Shown: positions 24,505 through 39,402, numbered from the stretch's first letter. The stretch: 64,000 bases of DNA from an uncultured Anaeromyxobacter sp. (GCA_903904005.1 CAIVAR010000021.1:1-64000); one strand, 5' to 3'. Numbers and translations are program-made. Notes: generated by a model from the sequence alone, not told the origin.

Positions 24505-25866
24505 TCACCGCTCCGCCCGTCCCCCCTCCGGCTTCACCAGCGCGAGCAGCCCGGCCGCGAGCCCCAGGGCCGCACCCACGCCCAGCGCGAGCCGCCAGCC
24601 GGCGACGAAGGAGGTCCGCTCCCCCGCCTCGAAGAGCGCGCCGCCGGTGGCCACGCCGAGCACCATGCCGACGTTCCGCGACGTGGCGAGGAGACCTCCC
24701 CCCGAGCCGAGCTTGCTCGCCGGCAGCGCCCCCATCACCACGCTGTTGTTGGGGGGCTGGAAGAAACCCATCCCCGCCCCCTCCAGCACGAGCCCCGCCA
24801 CGATGGAGGGCATCGGGGTGGTCCCGTCGGCGGTGGCGAGCCAGGCCAGCCCGGCGGCGAGCATGAGGCCGCCCAGCACCTGGGGGATCCGCGCCCCGTG
24901 CCGGTCGGAGATCCACCCGGCCACCGGTGACGTCAGCATGAGCGCGATGGGCACCACGGTGAGCGTCGCGGCGATCCCCGCCTGCCCGAGCCCCTTCACG
25001 TCGGAGAGGAAGAACGGGGAGAGGAGCGTCTGGTGGAAGATCGCCGCGTAGGAGAGCAGCGCCGCGAGCAGGCCGATCGAGATCGTCCCGTCCCCCAGGA
25101 GTTCCGGGTCGACGAGCGGGGCGGCGGCGCGCCGCTCGACCCGCCAGAGGATGGCGGCCGCCACGACCGCCGCGGCGAGAAGGGCGAGGGCCCATTTCCC
25201 CTGGTGCGGGGCCATCTCCACCGCGCCGATGGCCGTGGCGAGCGCGATGCCGAGCCAGAGCGCGCCGAGCCCGTCGAAGGGCGGGCGCTCCCCCGGCTCC
25301 TCGTCGGGGATCGCGCGCGAGGCCCAGATGGCCCCGGCCACCCCCACCGGGAGGTTCACGAGGAAGATGGCGTGCCAGGAGGCGAAGGAGAGGATGGCCC
25401 CGCCGATGGGCGCGCCGGCGGTGAGCCCGGCCGCCACCACGCTCGACACGATGCCGAGCGCCTGCCCCCGCCGCTCGCGCGGGAAGGTCGACGTCACGAT
25501 GGCGGGCGCCATCGCCATCATGGCCGCGGCGCCAAGCGCCTGGACCCCGCGCGCCGCCACCAGCACCGGCAGCGACCAGGCGAAGCCGCACAGGCCCGAA
25601 CCCAGCGTGAAGAGGAGCATCCCCCCGGTGAAGACGCGCCGGCGCCCCAGGACGTCGCCGAGCCTCCCGGCGGCGAGGAGGGCAGCGGAGACGACGAGCA
25701 GGTAGACGCTCACCACCGCCTCGACACCGCCGATGGAGGCGCCGAAGTGCCCCCGGATGGCGGGCAGCGCCACGTTGACGATGCTCCCGTCGAGCGTGGC
25801 CATGAAGACGCCCACCGAGACGGCGGAGAATCCCCACCACGGGGAGCGCGTGGAACCTTCGGCCAT
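24505..25866 (-). CDS. MFS transporter, DHA2-type (14-helix) drug efflux
   Basis: 453 residues from the ATG at 25866. The first helix carries FMATLDGSIVNVALPAI, the DHA2 motif D1, and the loop between helices 2 and 3 has GRLGDVLGRRRVF, the MFS motif A. Motif C (GAPIGGAILSFASWHAIFLVN) marks proton-driven antiporters of the drug-efflux branch. About 13-14 hydrophobic segments are seen. The substrate is unknown. It is divergent from a MATE gene with only 59 bases between, so the two exporters may share a control region. Confidence 0.9.
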   Translation of the reverse strand: MAEGSTRSPWWGFSAVSVGVFMATLDGSIVNVALPAIRGHFGASIGGVEAVVSVYLLVVSAALLAAGRLGDVLGRRRVFTGGMLLFTLGSGLCGFAWSLPVLVAARGVQALGAAAMMAMAPAIVTSTFPRERRGQALGIVSSVVAAGLTAGAPIGGAILSFASWHAIFLVNLPVGVAGAIWASRAIPDEEPGERPPFDGLGALWLGIALATAIGAVEMAPHQGKWALALLAAAVVAAAILWRVERRAAAPLVDPELLGDGTISIGLLAALLSYAAIFHQTLLSPFFLSDVKGLGQAGIAATLTVVPIALMLTSPVAGWISDRHGARIPQVLGGLMLAAGLAWLATADGTTPMPSIVAGLVLEGAGMGFFQPPNNSVVMGALPASKLGSGGGLLATSRNVGMVLGVATGGALFEAGERTSFVAGWRLALGVGAALGLAAGLLALVKPEGGRAER

Positions 25867-25925
25867 CGAGCCGCGAAGCTTACCCGCTTTGCCCCCATGC
25901 CCGGCTCGGTTATGTAGGCGCGCCC

Positions 25926-27320
25926 GTGAAGCTCTCCGTCCCCGCCCGCGCCGAGGTGCGCGCCCTCGTCCGCCTCGCCGTTCCGCTGGCGCTCGCCAGC
26001 GCCGGCCAGTCGCTCATGAGCGTGGTCGACGCCGCGGTGGTGGGGCGTGCCGGCGCGGTCCAGCTGGCCGGCGTCGGGCTCGGGACCCTCCTCTTCTTCG
26101 CCGTCTCGGTGGCGGGGATGGGCACGATGATGGGGCTCGACCCGATCGTGTCGCAGGCGCTCGGCTCCGGCGACGGGACCCGCGCCCGCCACTTCCTCTG
26201 GCAGGGCGCCTGGCTCGCGCTCCTCCTCGGGGCGCTGCTCGCCGTCCCGCTGGGGTTCGTGCCCATGCTGCTCGGTCCGATCGGCATCGCGCCGGACGTG
26301 GCGGCGCAGGCCTCGGGCCACCTGCTGGCCCGGCTCCCCAGCCTTCCCGCCCTCCTCTTCTTCTTCGCGGCCCGCTCCTACCTCCAGGGGGCGAACGCGC
26401 CGCGGGCGGTGCTCCTCTCCGCGGTGATGGCCAACGTGGTGAACCTGCTCCTCGATCTCCTGCTCGTCTTCGGCGGCGAGGGGCTGCCGCCGTGGACCGG
26501 CGTGCTCCGGGCCATCCCGCCGCTCGGGGCGGCCGGCTCCGGGATCGCCACCTCGGTCGCCACCTGGCTCCAGGCCGGCTTCGTGGCCTGGGCGGCGGGA
26601 CGGGTCCCGGCCGCCGGACCCTGGGTGCGCCGGCCGGTGGCGCGGGAGATGCGACTCGCCGTGAAGTTGGGCGCGCCCGTGGGGCTGCACATGGCCGCCG
26701 AGGTGGGCGTCTTCGCGCTCGTGGGGCTCATGGCCGGCCGGCTCGGGGCGGTGCCCATGGCCGCCCACCAGGTCGCGCTCGCGCTCGCCTCCTTCTCCTT
26801 CAACGCCGCCGTGGGGATCGGCAACGCAGGCTCGGTGCGGGTGGGATGGGCAGTCGGCTCCCGCGACACGCCGGCGGCCCGCCGGGCCGGGCTCGTGGCC
26901 TTCGGCACGGGCGCCGCGCTCATGTCCACATGGGGGCTCGCCTTCCTCCTCCTCCCCGGACTCTTCGCCCGTCTCATGAGCTCCGACCCCGCGGTGGTCG
27001 CGGCCACGACGCCGCTCCTGCGCGTGGCCGGCCTCTTCCAGATCTCCGACGGGATCCAGGCGGTCGGCGCGGGCGTGCTGCGCGGGGCCGGCGACACCCG
27101 TTTCACCCTCTGGGCCAACCTGGTCGGCCACTGGGCGCTCGGGCTGCCGGCGGCGCTCGGGCTGGGGCTCGCGCTGGGCTACGGCGTCACCGGCCTGTGG
27201 TGGGGTCTCCTCGTCGGCCTCTCGGCGGTCGCAGTGGCCCTCTTCCTGCGGTTCCGGAGCGTGTCGTCGCGCGAGATCGTCCCCATCCAGGCGCACGTCA
27301 CCGGCGTCTCCCAGGGGTGA
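25926..27320 (+). CDS. MATE family multidrug/metabolite efflux transporter
   Basis: 464 residues from a GTG, about 12 membrane segments in two six-helix halves. Family blocks: LAVPLALASAGQSLMSVVDAAVV in helix 1-2 (quoted in part: SAGQSLMSVVDAAVVG), VRVGWAVGSRD in the second half and DGIQAVGAGVLRGAGDT, a very typical MATE loop. These proteins export cationic drugs or metabolites against Na+ or H+. The next gene starts inside its stop codon, implying co-expression. Confidence 0.93.
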   Translation: MKLSVPARAEVRALVRLAVPLALASAGQSLMSVVDAAVVGRAGAVQLAGVGLGTLLFFAVSVAGMGTMMGLDPIVSQALGSGDGTRARHFLWQGAWLALLLGALLAVPLGFVPMLLGPIGIAPDVAAQASGHLLARLPSLPALLFFFAARSYLQGANAPRAVLLSAVMANVVNLLLDLLLVFGGEGLPPWTGVLRAIPPLGAAGSGIATSVATWLQAGFVAWAAGRVPAAGPWVRRPVAREMRLAVKLGAPVGLHMAAEVGVFALVGLMAGRLGAVPMAAHQVALALASFSFNAAVGIGNAGSVRVGWAVGSRDTPAARRAGLVAFGTGAALMSTWGLAFLLLPGLFARLMSSDPAVVAATTPLLRVAGLFQISDGIQAVGAGVLRGAGDTRFTLWANLVGHWALGLPAALGLGLALGYGVTGLWWGLLVGLSAVAVALFLRFRSVSSREIVPIQAHVTGVSQG

Positions 27321-28129
27321 CGGTGGACGACTTCCAGCTCCCTCCCGCGCGCTGGCCGCGCCTCCAGCTCTTCGAGTTCACCGACCTCCCCGGCCTGCCG
27401 ATGCCGCTGCGGCGCTGGCTCGGCGACTACCTTCGCGGCATCGTCACCCTCACCCGGCTCTTCGAGCCGGCGGCCCCCCGGATCGCCCGCCTGCTGCGGG
27501 GCGCCGGCACCGACCAGGTGGTCGACCTCTGCTCCGGCGCAGGTGGCCCCTGGCCGGCGCTCGCACCGTTCGTCGAGGCCTCGCTGGGAATGCCGATCCA
27601 CGTCCACCTCACCGACCTTCACCCCGACCCGGGGGCCTGGGCGTGGATCGAGGCCCGCGCCCACCGGGGCGTGACCGGACATCCGGGATCGGTGCGGGCC
27701 GACCGCGTTCCCGACGCACTCCCCGGTGTCCGCACCCTCTTCGACGGCTTCCACCACCTGCCGCCGGCGGCTGCCCGGGCGGTGCTCGCCGACGCGTCCC
27801 GGATGCGGGTGCCGATCCTGACAGCCGAGGCGGTGGAGCGAAGCCTGGCCGGGCTCGTCGGGGTGCTCTTCTCGCCCTTGCTCGTGTGGCTCGTGACCCC
27901 GTTCCTCCGCCCACCGTCGATCCCCCGGCTCCTCCTCACCTACGTCGTGCCGCTGGTGCCGTTCCTCGTCCTCTGGGACGGGGTGGTCTCGGTCTTCCGC
28001 GCCTACCGCCCGGAGGAACTCCTGGCGCTCTCGGCCGGCCTCCCCGGCGACATGGAGTGGCAGGTGGACCGTTCGCGGCCTCGGGGACCGGGGGCGACCT
28101 TCCTCACGGGAACCCCTCGCCAACGCTGA
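27317..28129 (+). CDS. SAM-dependent methyltransferase-like protein
   Basis: 270 residues from a GTG that overlaps the MATE stop by four bases. A class I methyltransferase motif I is visible near residue 70 ([15 protein letters not shown]), followed by an acidic loop ([13 protein letters not shown]) and motif II-like [13 protein letters not shown]. The C-terminal third has two hydrophobic segments ([34 protein letters not shown]), so it may associate with the membrane. The acceptor is unknown. Similar proteins are annotated as class I SAM methyltransferases in myxobacteria. Confidence 0.65.
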   Translation: MTVDDFQLPPARWPRLQLFEFTDLPGLPMPLRRWLGDYLRGIVTLTRLFEPAAPRIARLLRGAGTDQVVDLCSGAGGPWPALAPFVEASLGMPIHVHLTDLHPDPGAWAWIEARAHRGVTGHPGSVRADRVPDALPGVRTLFDGFHHLPPAAARAVLADASRMRVPILTAEAVERSLAGLVGVLFSPLLVWLVTPFLRPPSIPRLLLTYVVPLVPFLVLWDGVVSVFRAYRPEELLALSAGLPGDMEWQVDRSRPRGPGATFLTGTPRQR

Positions 28130-28175
28130 CGGAGCGGATTATGCGAGCCCGGGTGCGCCCCGTGCGCCGCGGAGG

Positions 28176-30365
<2,190 letters not shown>

Positions 30366-30373
30366 GGGGCCGG

Positions 30374-31144
30374 CTACCGGCCGGTGGCGCGCCGGACCGC
30401 CTCGTGCGCCAGCCCGGGCCGGTTGCTCACCACGGCGGCCACCCCGAGGCGCGCGAGCCGCTCCACCTCGACCGGGTCGTCCACCGTCCAGACCAGGACG
30501 TTCATGCCGGCGCGGGTCCAGGCCTCGAGCCGGCGATCGGTCGCGAGCTCCAGCGCCAGGTGGATCGCGGCGGGACGGATGGCCCGGACGGCAGCCTCGG
30601 CCCGGGCCCAGGCGATGGCGCCGGGCGAAACGAGGAAGCCGGTGGCCACGTCGGGGGCGAGCGACCGGAAGGCGCCGAGCAGGGCGGCGCTGAAGGACGA
30701 GACCACTACCCTCGGCTCGGCCCTCTGCTGCCGGAGCGTTCGCACCACCTCGACGGCGAGCCCCAGGTCGGGGACGCGGGCGCTCTTCAGCTCCACGTTC
30801 ACGACCGCGTCGGGGAAGGCGTCGAGCACCTCGGAGAGCGTGGGGATCCGCTCCCCGGCGAACGGCTCCCCGCGCCACATCCCCACGTCGAGTTCCCGGA
30901 GCCGGGAGAGGGGCTCCTCGCGCACCACGAGCGGCGCCTGCCCGGTGCGCCGGCAGTCGGCGTCGTGGATCACCACCGGCTCGCCTCCCCGGCAGCGCCA
31001 GACGTCGAGCTCGAAGCCGTCGGCCCCCTGGGCGAGCGCCATCCGGAAGGCCGCCAGGGTGTTCTCCGGCGCGTCGGCGCTGGCACCGCGGTGTCCCAGG
31101 ACGAGGGGGCGGCCCGGGACGGAAGGGTAGCTCGGAGGGCTCAA
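30374..31144 (-). CDS. Glycerophosphodiester phosphodiesterase
   Basis: 256 residues. GDPD hallmarks: [16 protein letters not shown] (catalytic His and the Glu-Asn pair), [12 protein letters not shown] and [12 protein letters not shown] (second catalytic His and metal-binding Asp). The fold is a TIM barrel that hydrolyses glycerophosphodiesters to glycerol-3-phosphate and an alcohol. No signal peptide, so it is probably cytoplasmic. The only plausible start is TTG at 31144, with no clear ribosome-binding site; it lies only about 20 bases from the divergent tatA start. Confidence 0.88.
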   Translation of the reverse strand: MSPPSYPSVPGRPLVLGHRGASADAPENTLAAFRMALAQGADGFELDVWRCRGGEPVVIHDADCRRTGQAPLVVREEPLSRLRELDVGMWRGEPFAGERIPTLSEVLDAFPDAVVNVELKSARVPDLGLAVEVVRTLRQQRAEPRVVVSSFSAALLGAFRSLAPDVATGFLVSPGAIAWARAEAAVRAIRPAAIHLALELATDRRLEAWTRAGMNVLVWTVDDPVEVERLARLGVAAVVSNRPGLAHEAVRRATGR

Positions 31145-31164
31145 GCCGCGTTATGCTACCGCTC

Positions 31165-31413
31165 ATGCGACTCGGTTTCGGCGAGATTCTCATCGTCCTC
31201 GTCGTCGTGCTGCTCATCTTCGGGGCCAACAAGATCCCGCAGCTCGGCGACGCCCTCGGCAAGGGGATCAAGAACTTCCGGAAGGCGACCGGCGGCGGCG
31301 ACGACTCCATCGACGTGACGCCCCCCCGGGACGAGCCGGAGCAGATCGCCGGAGCGCAGAAGACCTCGGCGCCCCAGCCACAGCCGACGCCCGCCGGGTC
31401 GAAGAAGGCCTAG
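31165..31413 (+). CDS. tatA: Twin-arginine translocase subunit TatA
   Basis: 82 residues from the ATG at 31165; an upstream ATG at 31153 would add four residues (MLPL). The start at 31165 gives the usual short periplasmic end (MRLGFGE) before a single helix ([13 protein letters not shown]), the hinge and the amphipathic helix with the family motif [19 protein letters not shown]. The C-terminus is Pro/Gln-rich and disordered. TatA oligomers form the pore of the Tat pathway for folded proteins. TatB/C are not in the window. Confidence 0.92.
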   Translation: MRLGFGEILIVLVVVLLIFGANKIPQLGDALGKGIKNFRKATGGGDDSIDVTPPRDEPEQIAGAQKTSAPQPQPTPAGSKKA

Positions 31414-32162
31414 CCCCGCCGCTTCTCGGACAGCACCCGCGCCGCCTCCCGCACAGCCGGGTGGAGCGTCCCGTCGCGGGCGATCTCCCCGACCAGACCG
31501 GGCGGAAGCGTGGGGAGGATGTGGAGCGCGATCTCGGTCTCCACGTAGGGGTTGCGGGCCAGCGCACGCCGGACCGCCGCCCGGTTGCGGAACCGCGGGT
31601 CCTCGTGGAGGGCCCGGAGCACCTCGGGACGGACCGGGCGGCGGGCGGCGATCCGGGCGGCCACCGCCTCCGTGACGAGCGGGTTGCGCAGGAGTTCCCG
31701 GACGACCGCCGGGTCCCCCTCGGCGGCCAGCCGGGCCAGGAGGTCGGGGTCGCGCCGGAGGCGCGCGAAGGTCTTCTTTTGACCGAGGGTGAGGCGCGCC
31801 GACTCCGGGTCGGACCGGTCCCGCGGCTCCTGGAACGGCCGGCGCGGAGCGGGCGCGAGGAAGAGGGAGGCCACGTGGGGAAGCGCGCGCTCCCGGGCTT
31901 CCGCGTAGGCCGCCGTCCTCCACTCGTAGGGGATGACCGGAGCCGTCCCGCGCAGCGCCTGGCCGATGGCGGCGACGGCCGGCGTTCCCCAGGCCTCGGC
32001 GCCCGAGGAGACGAGCGCGGCCAGGAGCTCGACCCCCTCCTCCGGTGGCATCCGCGCCAGGTGGCGTCCCGCGGCCCCGGCGCGGATGTCGCCCTCCGGG
32101 AGCACCCCGAGGAGCCGGGCGAAGGCCTCGGCACGGGCCACGGCGGGATCCCGCCCGGCCAC
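31410..32162 (-). CDS. Hypothetical helical-repeat protein
   Basis: 250 residues from a GTG, two bases after the stop of the zinc-ribbon gene on the same strand. All-helical, Ala/Arg-rich; the C-terminal half shows short repeats of the leucine-rich-variant or HEAT type ([34 protein letters not shown]) ending [10 protein letters not shown]. Such folds bind proteins. No enzyme motif or signal peptide. Coupling to the MJ0042/DUF3426 gene suggests they work together; the role is unknown. Confidence 0.6.
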   Translation of the reverse strand: MAGRDPAVARAEAFARLLGVLPEGDIRAGAAGRHLARMPPEEGVELLAALVSSGAEAWGTPAVAAIGQALRGTAPVIPYEWRTAAYAEARERALPHVASLFLAPAPRRPFQEPRDRSDPESARLTLGQKKTFARLRRDPDLLARLAAEGDPAVVRELLRNPLVTEAVAARIAARRPVRPEVLRALHEDPRFRNRAAVRRALARNPYVETEIALHILPTLPPGLVGEIARDGTLHPAVREAARVLSEKRRG

Positions 32163-32164
32163 GG

Positions 32165-33508
32165 TCAGCGCTCCCGGGCGGGAAGGGGCTCGACACGGAA
32201 GCGGATGGTGCCGACGTCACCGGCGGGGAGCGGCAACAGGGCCAGGAACGGGAGGTCGCCTCCCGGGTCCAGGCTGCGCGGCGCTCCGCCCTCGACCTGC
32301 GCCTTCAGGCCTGCCAGCTCGCCGGGCGTGGTCACCGCCGCCAGGTCCTCGGCGCTCGGCACCGCGCCCGCCACGGCGGTCGCGGCACCCAGCATCGTGC
32401 CGCCCCGCTCCATCACGACCCGGATGGTCACCGGCCCCTCCACCGATCCCTTCGTGGCCCGCACGACGCCGCGAACGAAGACCATCGGCTGCCCGTGCAT
32501 CCCCTCGTACACGCCGCTCGCGACCTGGGAGACGTCGACGGCCTGCGGCCCGGCACCGGGCCAGCGAAGGAGGGATCCGATCCTCTCGCCGCGCCACCAG
32601 AGCACGATCCCGAGGGTGACCACGAGCAGGGCCGCGAGCGAGAGGACGTTCATCGCCGCCGCCCGGAGACGGGCGGGCGAGATCCGGGTGATGGAGGTGG
32701 GCTCGTAGGGGTGCTCGACCGGCGCCGGCTCGCCCTTCGGGGGCGGAATGGGTGGTGCCCCGTCCTGCCCGGCCTGCCCGCGGGGCTCCGGCGCGGGGAT
32801 CGCCACCTCGCGGGTCGAGTCGAAGGCCGGGTCGGGGCGCGCCTCCCCGCTCGCCAGGTCCACCTCCTGGAAGCCGTCCGGTCCGACCGCGATGGCCTGC
32901 GAGGCCTCGGGCTCGCTCCAGCGGGCAGCAGCCTCCCGGATCGGGGTGGCGGCGGGGGTGCGCTCCTCCAGCGACAGGTCGCCCTCGGCGTCGAAACCGC
33001 GACCGGAACCGGAACCGGGGCCGGCGGAGTCGGGTCCGGGATCGGCGACGGGAGGGAGCGGGGGCAAGAGCGGGACCGCGCCGGTCCGCTCCAGGTCGGA
33101 GAGGTTCGTGACCGGAAGTGAACCGAGGAAATCGAGCGCCGGAGGCGGCGCGGCGGCCGGCGCCGGGGGAGCGGCCGCCTCGGGCTCGGACAGCGAGCCG
33201 AAGGCGGCAAACGGGTCGTCCGGGTGGAGGGCGTGCCCGGGGCTCGAGCCGGGCTCGGAGCCAGGCCCGCCCACCTCCAGGACCCCGGTCGGCCAGCCGC
33301 CGGTGCCGGTGGGCTCGTGGGGGACCTCCGGAGGCCGGGGGGGCGGCGGAGGGGGGGGCAAGGGCGCCGGCTCCGGTTCCTGGGCTGGCGGGGGAACGAC
33401 CGAGAACGTCTGGCCGCACCGGGTGCACCGGATCCTCGCGCCCCGGGGACCGACCTTTTCGTCGGCGACCCGGAACCGGGTGCTGCATGCGGAGCAAGCG
33501 ACGATCAT
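32165..33508 (-). CDS. MJ0042-type zinc-ribbon protein with DUF3426-like periplasmic domain
   Basis: 447 residues from the ATG at 33508 (AGGA upstream). The N-terminus is a zinc ribbon with two CxxC pairs (CSACSTRFRV and IRCTRCGQTFSV). A long proline- and glutamate-rich linker with poly-Pro runs follows, then one membrane helix (VLSLAALLVVTLGIVLWW) and a C-terminal beta domain (VVRATKGSVEGPVTIRVVM), matching DUF3426. This architecture, with the zinc ribbon in the cytoplasm and a domain outside, is frequent in myxobacteria and its function is unsettled. Earlier in-frame starts up to 33703 read as non-coding and overlap the promoter of the divergent gene. Confidence 0.75.
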   Translation of the reverse strand: MIVACSACSTRFRVADEKVGPRGARIRCTRCGQTFSVVPPPAQEPEPAPLPPPPPPPRPPEVPHEPTGTGGWPTGVLEVGGPGSEPGSSPGHALHPDDPFAAFGSLSEPEAAAPPAPAAAPPPALDFLGSLPVTNLSDLERTGAVPLLPPLPPVADPGPDSAGPGSGSGRGFDAEGDLSLEERTPAATPIREAAARWSEPEASQAIAVGPDGFQEVDLASGEARPDPAFDSTREVAIPAPEPRGQAGQDGAPPIPPPKGEPAPVEHPYEPTSITRISPARLRAAAMNVLSLAALLVVTLGIVLWWRGERIGSLLRWPGAGPQAVDVSQVASGVYEGMHGQPMVFVRGVVRATKGSVEGPVTIRVVMERGGTMLGAATAVAGAVPSAEDLAAVTTPGELAGLKAQVEGGAPRSLDPGGDLPFLALLPLPAGDVGTIRFRVEPLPARER

Positions 33509-33554
33509 GCCGTGATTCCTGGGTTCCCCGGCGCAACCGTAGCACCGCTCCCCC

Positions 33555-33583
33555 TTGACACCAAGCGTCGAGCCGAGAACAAT
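33555..33583 (+). promoter_or_regulatory. Sigma-70 type promoter of the PhaR-like gene
   Basis: TTGACA at 33555-33560 and AACAAT at 33578-33583 are separated by 17 bases, with the gene start 56 bases downstream. The -35 box is perfect and the -10 box matches four of six bases. The region is shared with the divergent zinc-ribbon gene. Confidence 0.5.
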
Positions 33584-33638
33584 GCCGCAGTGCGGCAGGG
33601 TTTCGCCCACGTTCCCACGCGAGGGGTCGAGATTTCCG

Positions 33639-34199
33639 ATGAGTGAACAGCAGACGGTGGAAGCGGACACGACCTCGTTGGGGCGTGAACCGAAGGTCAT
33701 CAAGCGCTACGCGAACCGCAAGCTCTACGACACCGTCGAGTCACGGTACGTCACGCTGGAAGAGATCGCGGAGATGGTGAAGGCGGGGACCGAAGTCCGG
33801 GTCGTCGACAACCGGACCAAGGAGGACCTCACCAGCGTCACCCTCGCCCAGATCATCTTCGAGGAGGAGAAGAAGACCTCCAAGATGAGCCTCCGCACCC
33901 TGAAGGACCTCATCCGGCACGGCAGCGAGCGCGCCCAGCAGTTCGTCGACGTGGCGCAGGCCGACATCCGCGACAAGGTCCAGACCCTCATCCCCCGCGT
34001 CCAGGCCACCGGCGACCGGGCCAAGGACCTCGTGGCCGCCTCCCAGGAGGCCGTCTCCCAGTTCCAGCGCCGCATCGACGACCGGGTGCGCGCCGCCATG
34101 GACGGAGTGGCCAACCTCCCCGAGCTGCGCAAGGATTTGCAGACCCTCACCGCCCGCCTCGAGGACCTCGAGCGGCGGCTCTCCGACCTCGACCGCTAG
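33639..34199 (+). CDS. Polyhydroxyalkanoate synthesis regulator-like DNA-binding protein (PhaR)
   Basis: 186 residues. The N-terminal domain KRYANRKLYDTVESRYVTLE is the signature of the PHB/PHA accumulation regulator DNA-binding domain, followed by LAQIIFEEEKK. The C-terminal 90 residues are a long coiled coil with phasin-like heptads (FVDVAQADIRDKVQTLIP; LTARLEDLERRLSDLD). PhaR proteins bind both PHA granules and promoters of phasin genes. No PHA synthase is in the window. The stop overlaps, tail to tail, that of the ParA gene. Confidence 0.85.
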   Translation: MSEQQTVEADTTSLGREPKVIKRYANRKLYDTVESRYVTLEEIAEMVKAGTEVRVVDNRTKEDLTSVTLAQIIFEEEKKTSKMSLRTLKDLIRHGSERAQQFVDVAQADIRDKVQTLIPRVQATGDRAKDLVAASQEAVSQFQRRIDDRVRAAMDGVANLPELRKDLQTLTARLEDLERRLSDLDR

Positions 34200-34978
34200 C
34201 CCGGGCGAGTGGCCGGAGCCGGCCGGTCCCAGACGACGCGGGCGATCTCCGCCAGCGCCAGGGCGCCGCTCGACCGGGGTGCGTACTCGAAGATGGTCCG
34301 GCCATGGCTCTGGGCCTCGTCGATCTTCACCGAGAAGCCGAGCGGGCGGGCCAGCCGCCCCGCGAAGCGCGCCTCGAGCTTGCCCAGGATCTCCGCGGCG
34401 AGCTGGGTCTTCCGGTAGAGCGTGGGCACCACCAGGGTGACCTCGGGAGCCCGCCCGGTCTCCCGGCGCAGCGTCTCCAGGCTGGCCAGGATCTCGGCGC
34501 ACCCGTCGAGCGCCAGGTAGGTGAGCCCCACCGGGAGCACCACCTCGGTGGCGGCGCGCAGCACGTTCTCGGTGACGAGCGACACCGACGGCGGCGCGTC
34601 GATGAGCACCGCGTCCCAGGTGCCCTCGGGCACGTCGTCGAGCCGCTGGCGGAGCCGGTCGGCCCGGTCGTGGAAGGAGGCGACTTCGACCGGGAAGCCG
34701 GCCAGGTCCTTGTTGGCCGGCAGCAGGTCGAGCCCGGGAACGCCGGTGGGCCGGGCCACGTCCCTCACCGAGAGCACGTCGCCGAGCAGGACGTCGCGGA
34801 TGGTGGGGGCGAGCCCGCGCACGTCGACGCCGAGCGCCTTGCCGGCGTGCCCCTGCGTGTCGAGGTCGGCGACCAGCACCCGCTTCCCGCGCTCCACGGC
34901 GATCCAGGCCGCCGTGTTCACGCAGAGCGTGGTCTTGCAGGTGCCGCCCTTCTCGTTGACGAAGGCGATGCGCCGCAT
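34196..34978 (-). CDS. ParA/Soj-family ATPase
   Basis: 260 residues starting MRRIAFVNEKGGTCKTT. The deviant Walker A KGGTCKTT has both lysines of the ParA type but a Cys in place of the usual second Gly. Walker A', VADLDTQGHAGKAL, and Walker B, AVLIDAPPSVS, are intact. ParA proteins position chromosomes, plasmids or other cargo on the nucleoid. There is no ParB next to it; the partners in place are a small acidic coiled-coil protein and a PhaR-like protein, so positioning of PHA granules or another cargo is possible. That link is inference. Confidence 0.85.
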   Translation of the reverse strand: MRRIAFVNEKGGTCKTTLCVNTAAWIAVERGKRVLVADLDTQGHAGKALGVDVRGLAPTIRDVLLGDVLSVRDVARPTGVPGLDLLPANKDLAGFPVEVASFHDRADRLRQRLDDVPEGTWDAVLIDAPPSVSLVTENVLRAATEVVLPVGLTYLALDGCAEILASLETLRRETGRAPEVTLVVPTLYRKTQLAAEILGKLEARFAGRLARPLGFSVKIDEAQSHGRTIFEYAPRSSGALALAEIARVVWDRPAPATRPG

Positions 34979-35002
34979 GTCCGGGTGTCCGGCGGCGGGC
35001 GG

Positions 35003-35365
35003 TCAGCCCGCGGCGCCGCCCTGCCCTTCCTCGGTCTCGTCCTCGCCCTCGTCCCTGTCCTTGTCCTCGTCGTCGCCCTCGCGCGCCTCGGCCCTCGCCA
35101 GCCGGGTGGAAAGGCCGTCGAGGAGTTCCTCCATCTCGACGAGCCTCCGCTTCAGTTCGTCGAGGTCCCGGGACGACGGCACCTGGGCGGCGTCGAGCGC
35201 GGCGCGGGCCACCCGGTCGATCCGCTCCCGGGCCTCCCCGGCGGCGGAGAGGAGCGCCTGGAGCGCGGCACCGGCCACCTCCGGAGAGAGCACGCGCCCC
35301 ACCTGGCGCTCGCCGGCGGCACGCGCCTGGCGCAGGAGAGGATGATCGAGGAGCGAGCGGAGCAT
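35003..35365 (-). CDS. Small coiled-coil protein with acidic tail, unknown
   Basis: 120 residues from the ATG at 35365. A helical N-terminal part (AALQALLSAAGEARERIDRVARAAL, quoted partly as AALQALLSAAGEARER) leads into a heptad region (LDELKRRLVEMEELLDGLSTR) and a Glu/Asp-rich tail. Size and coiled coil recall phasin-like or PhaR-accessory proteins, but there is no decisive motif. It is upstream of and co-directional with the ParA gene (24 bases apart) and divergent from the ArsA gene. Confidence 0.6.
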   Translation of the reverse strand: MLRSLLDHPLLRQARAAGERQVGRVLSPEVAGAALQALLSAAGEARERIDRVARAALDAAQVPSSRDLDELKRRLVEMEELLDGLSTRLARAEAREGDDEDKDRDEGEDETEEGQGGAAG

Positions 35366-35405
35366 GTGGACATCTCCACCCCCCGACGTTAGCTTGTCAA
35401 GCGTC

Positions 35406-36331
35406 GTGTCCGGCTCCGAACTGCTCGATCGCCGCCTCGTCGTGGTCACGGGCAAGGGAGGAGTCGGGAAGTCGACCGTCTCCGCCGCCCTGGCCATGCT
35501 CGCCGCCCGCCGCGGCAAGCGCGTCCTCGTCGCCGAGGTCGACGCCCGTGAGCGCGTGGCCCCCATGCTGGGTGGCCGCCCCTCCGGCCCGGTGATCCGC
35601 GAGGTCCTCCCCGGCATCTCCACCGTCGACGTCGACCCGCGCCACGCGCTCGAGGAGTACGCGCTCATGGTGGTGAAGGTGCGGGCCATCTACCAGGCCG
35701 TCTTCGAGAACCGGGTGGTGCGCTTCTTCCTGCGCGCCGTGCCCTCGCTCGCCGAGACGCTCATGCTCGGCAAGATCCTGCACGAGGCCCGGTCGGAGAC
35801 CAGCGGACGCCCCCGCTGGGATCTCGTGGTGGTGGACGCACCGGCCACCGGCCATGCCGTGCAGCTCCTCGGCGTTCCCAGGGCGCTCCTCGCCACGGTG
35901 CCGGGGGGCCCGCTCCGGCGCGACGCGGAGTGGATGCAGGCCCTGCTCTCCGACCCGGTGCGCACCGCCATCGCGCTCGTCTCCCTGCCCGAGGAGATGC
36001 CGGTCACCGAGACGGCCGAGCTCGACGCCCGGATCGGAAAGGAGCTCTCGCTGCCCCGGGGGCCGGTGTTCCTGAACGCCATGCCCCGGGAGCTCTATAC
36101 CGAGGGTGAACGGGAACGGCTGCGCGCCGTCCTGGATGCGCCGCCTCCGCTCGGACCGGCGGCCCGGGCCGCGGTCCTCCAGGCCGAGCAGCGGGTGCGC
36201 GCCTCCGCCCAGGCGACCCGGCTGCGCGAGCTGGTGGGCCGCCCGCTGATCCCGCTCCCGCTCCTGGCCTTCGACCGCTGGGGGCGGCGCGCCGTGGAGC
36301 GCATCGCCGACGCCATGGAGGGGCAGGTCTG

Positions 36332-36332
<1 letters not shown>
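35406..36332 (+). CDS. ArsA-family ATPase (first of pair)
   Basis: 308 residues from a GTG at 35406; an ATG at 35364 that adds 14 residues overlaps the divergent gene and is less likely. Walker A reads TGKGGVGKSTVSAAL, the switch region VLVAEVDARERVA and Walker B LVVVDAPATGHAVQLL, as in the ArsA/GET3 family. The metal-binding Cys triad of arsenical pumps is absent, so it is not an arsenite pump ATPase. Paired ArsA-like ATPases of this type are common in myxobacteria and actinobacteria; their cargo is unknown. Confidence 0.85.
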
Positions 36333-39266
<2,934 letters not shown>

Positions 39267-39343
39267 CACCCTCCGGAACACGCGCGGGCGGGGCCGGTCG
39301 CCGGTCCCGCCCGTTTGCTTTGTGTGAGCCCGTCGGGCCGCTA

Positions 39344-39357
39344 TCCGTGATGACGGA
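39344..39357. promoter_or_regulatory. Palindromic operator copy upstream of XRE-cupin gene
   Basis: TCCGTGATGACGGA, a 14-base palindrome with two differences from the perfect element TCCGTTATAACGGA. It lies 30 bases before the TTGACA box of the XRE-cupin gene, in the gap after metY. Confidence 0.6.
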
Positions 39358-39373
39358 ATAATCTCCGCTTCAC

Positions 39374-39402
39374 TTGACACTCGCCATCCGTTAAAGCAGA
39401 TT
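39374..39402 (+). promoter_or_regulatory. XRE-cupin gene promoter with second operator-like site
   Basis: TTGACA at 39374-39379 is a perfect -35 box; 17 bases later CAGATT (39397-39402) could serve as a weak -10. Between them lies TCCGTTAAAGCAGA at 39387-39400, whose left half matches the sulfur operator exactly. A site placed like this fits autoregulation. Confidence 0.45.
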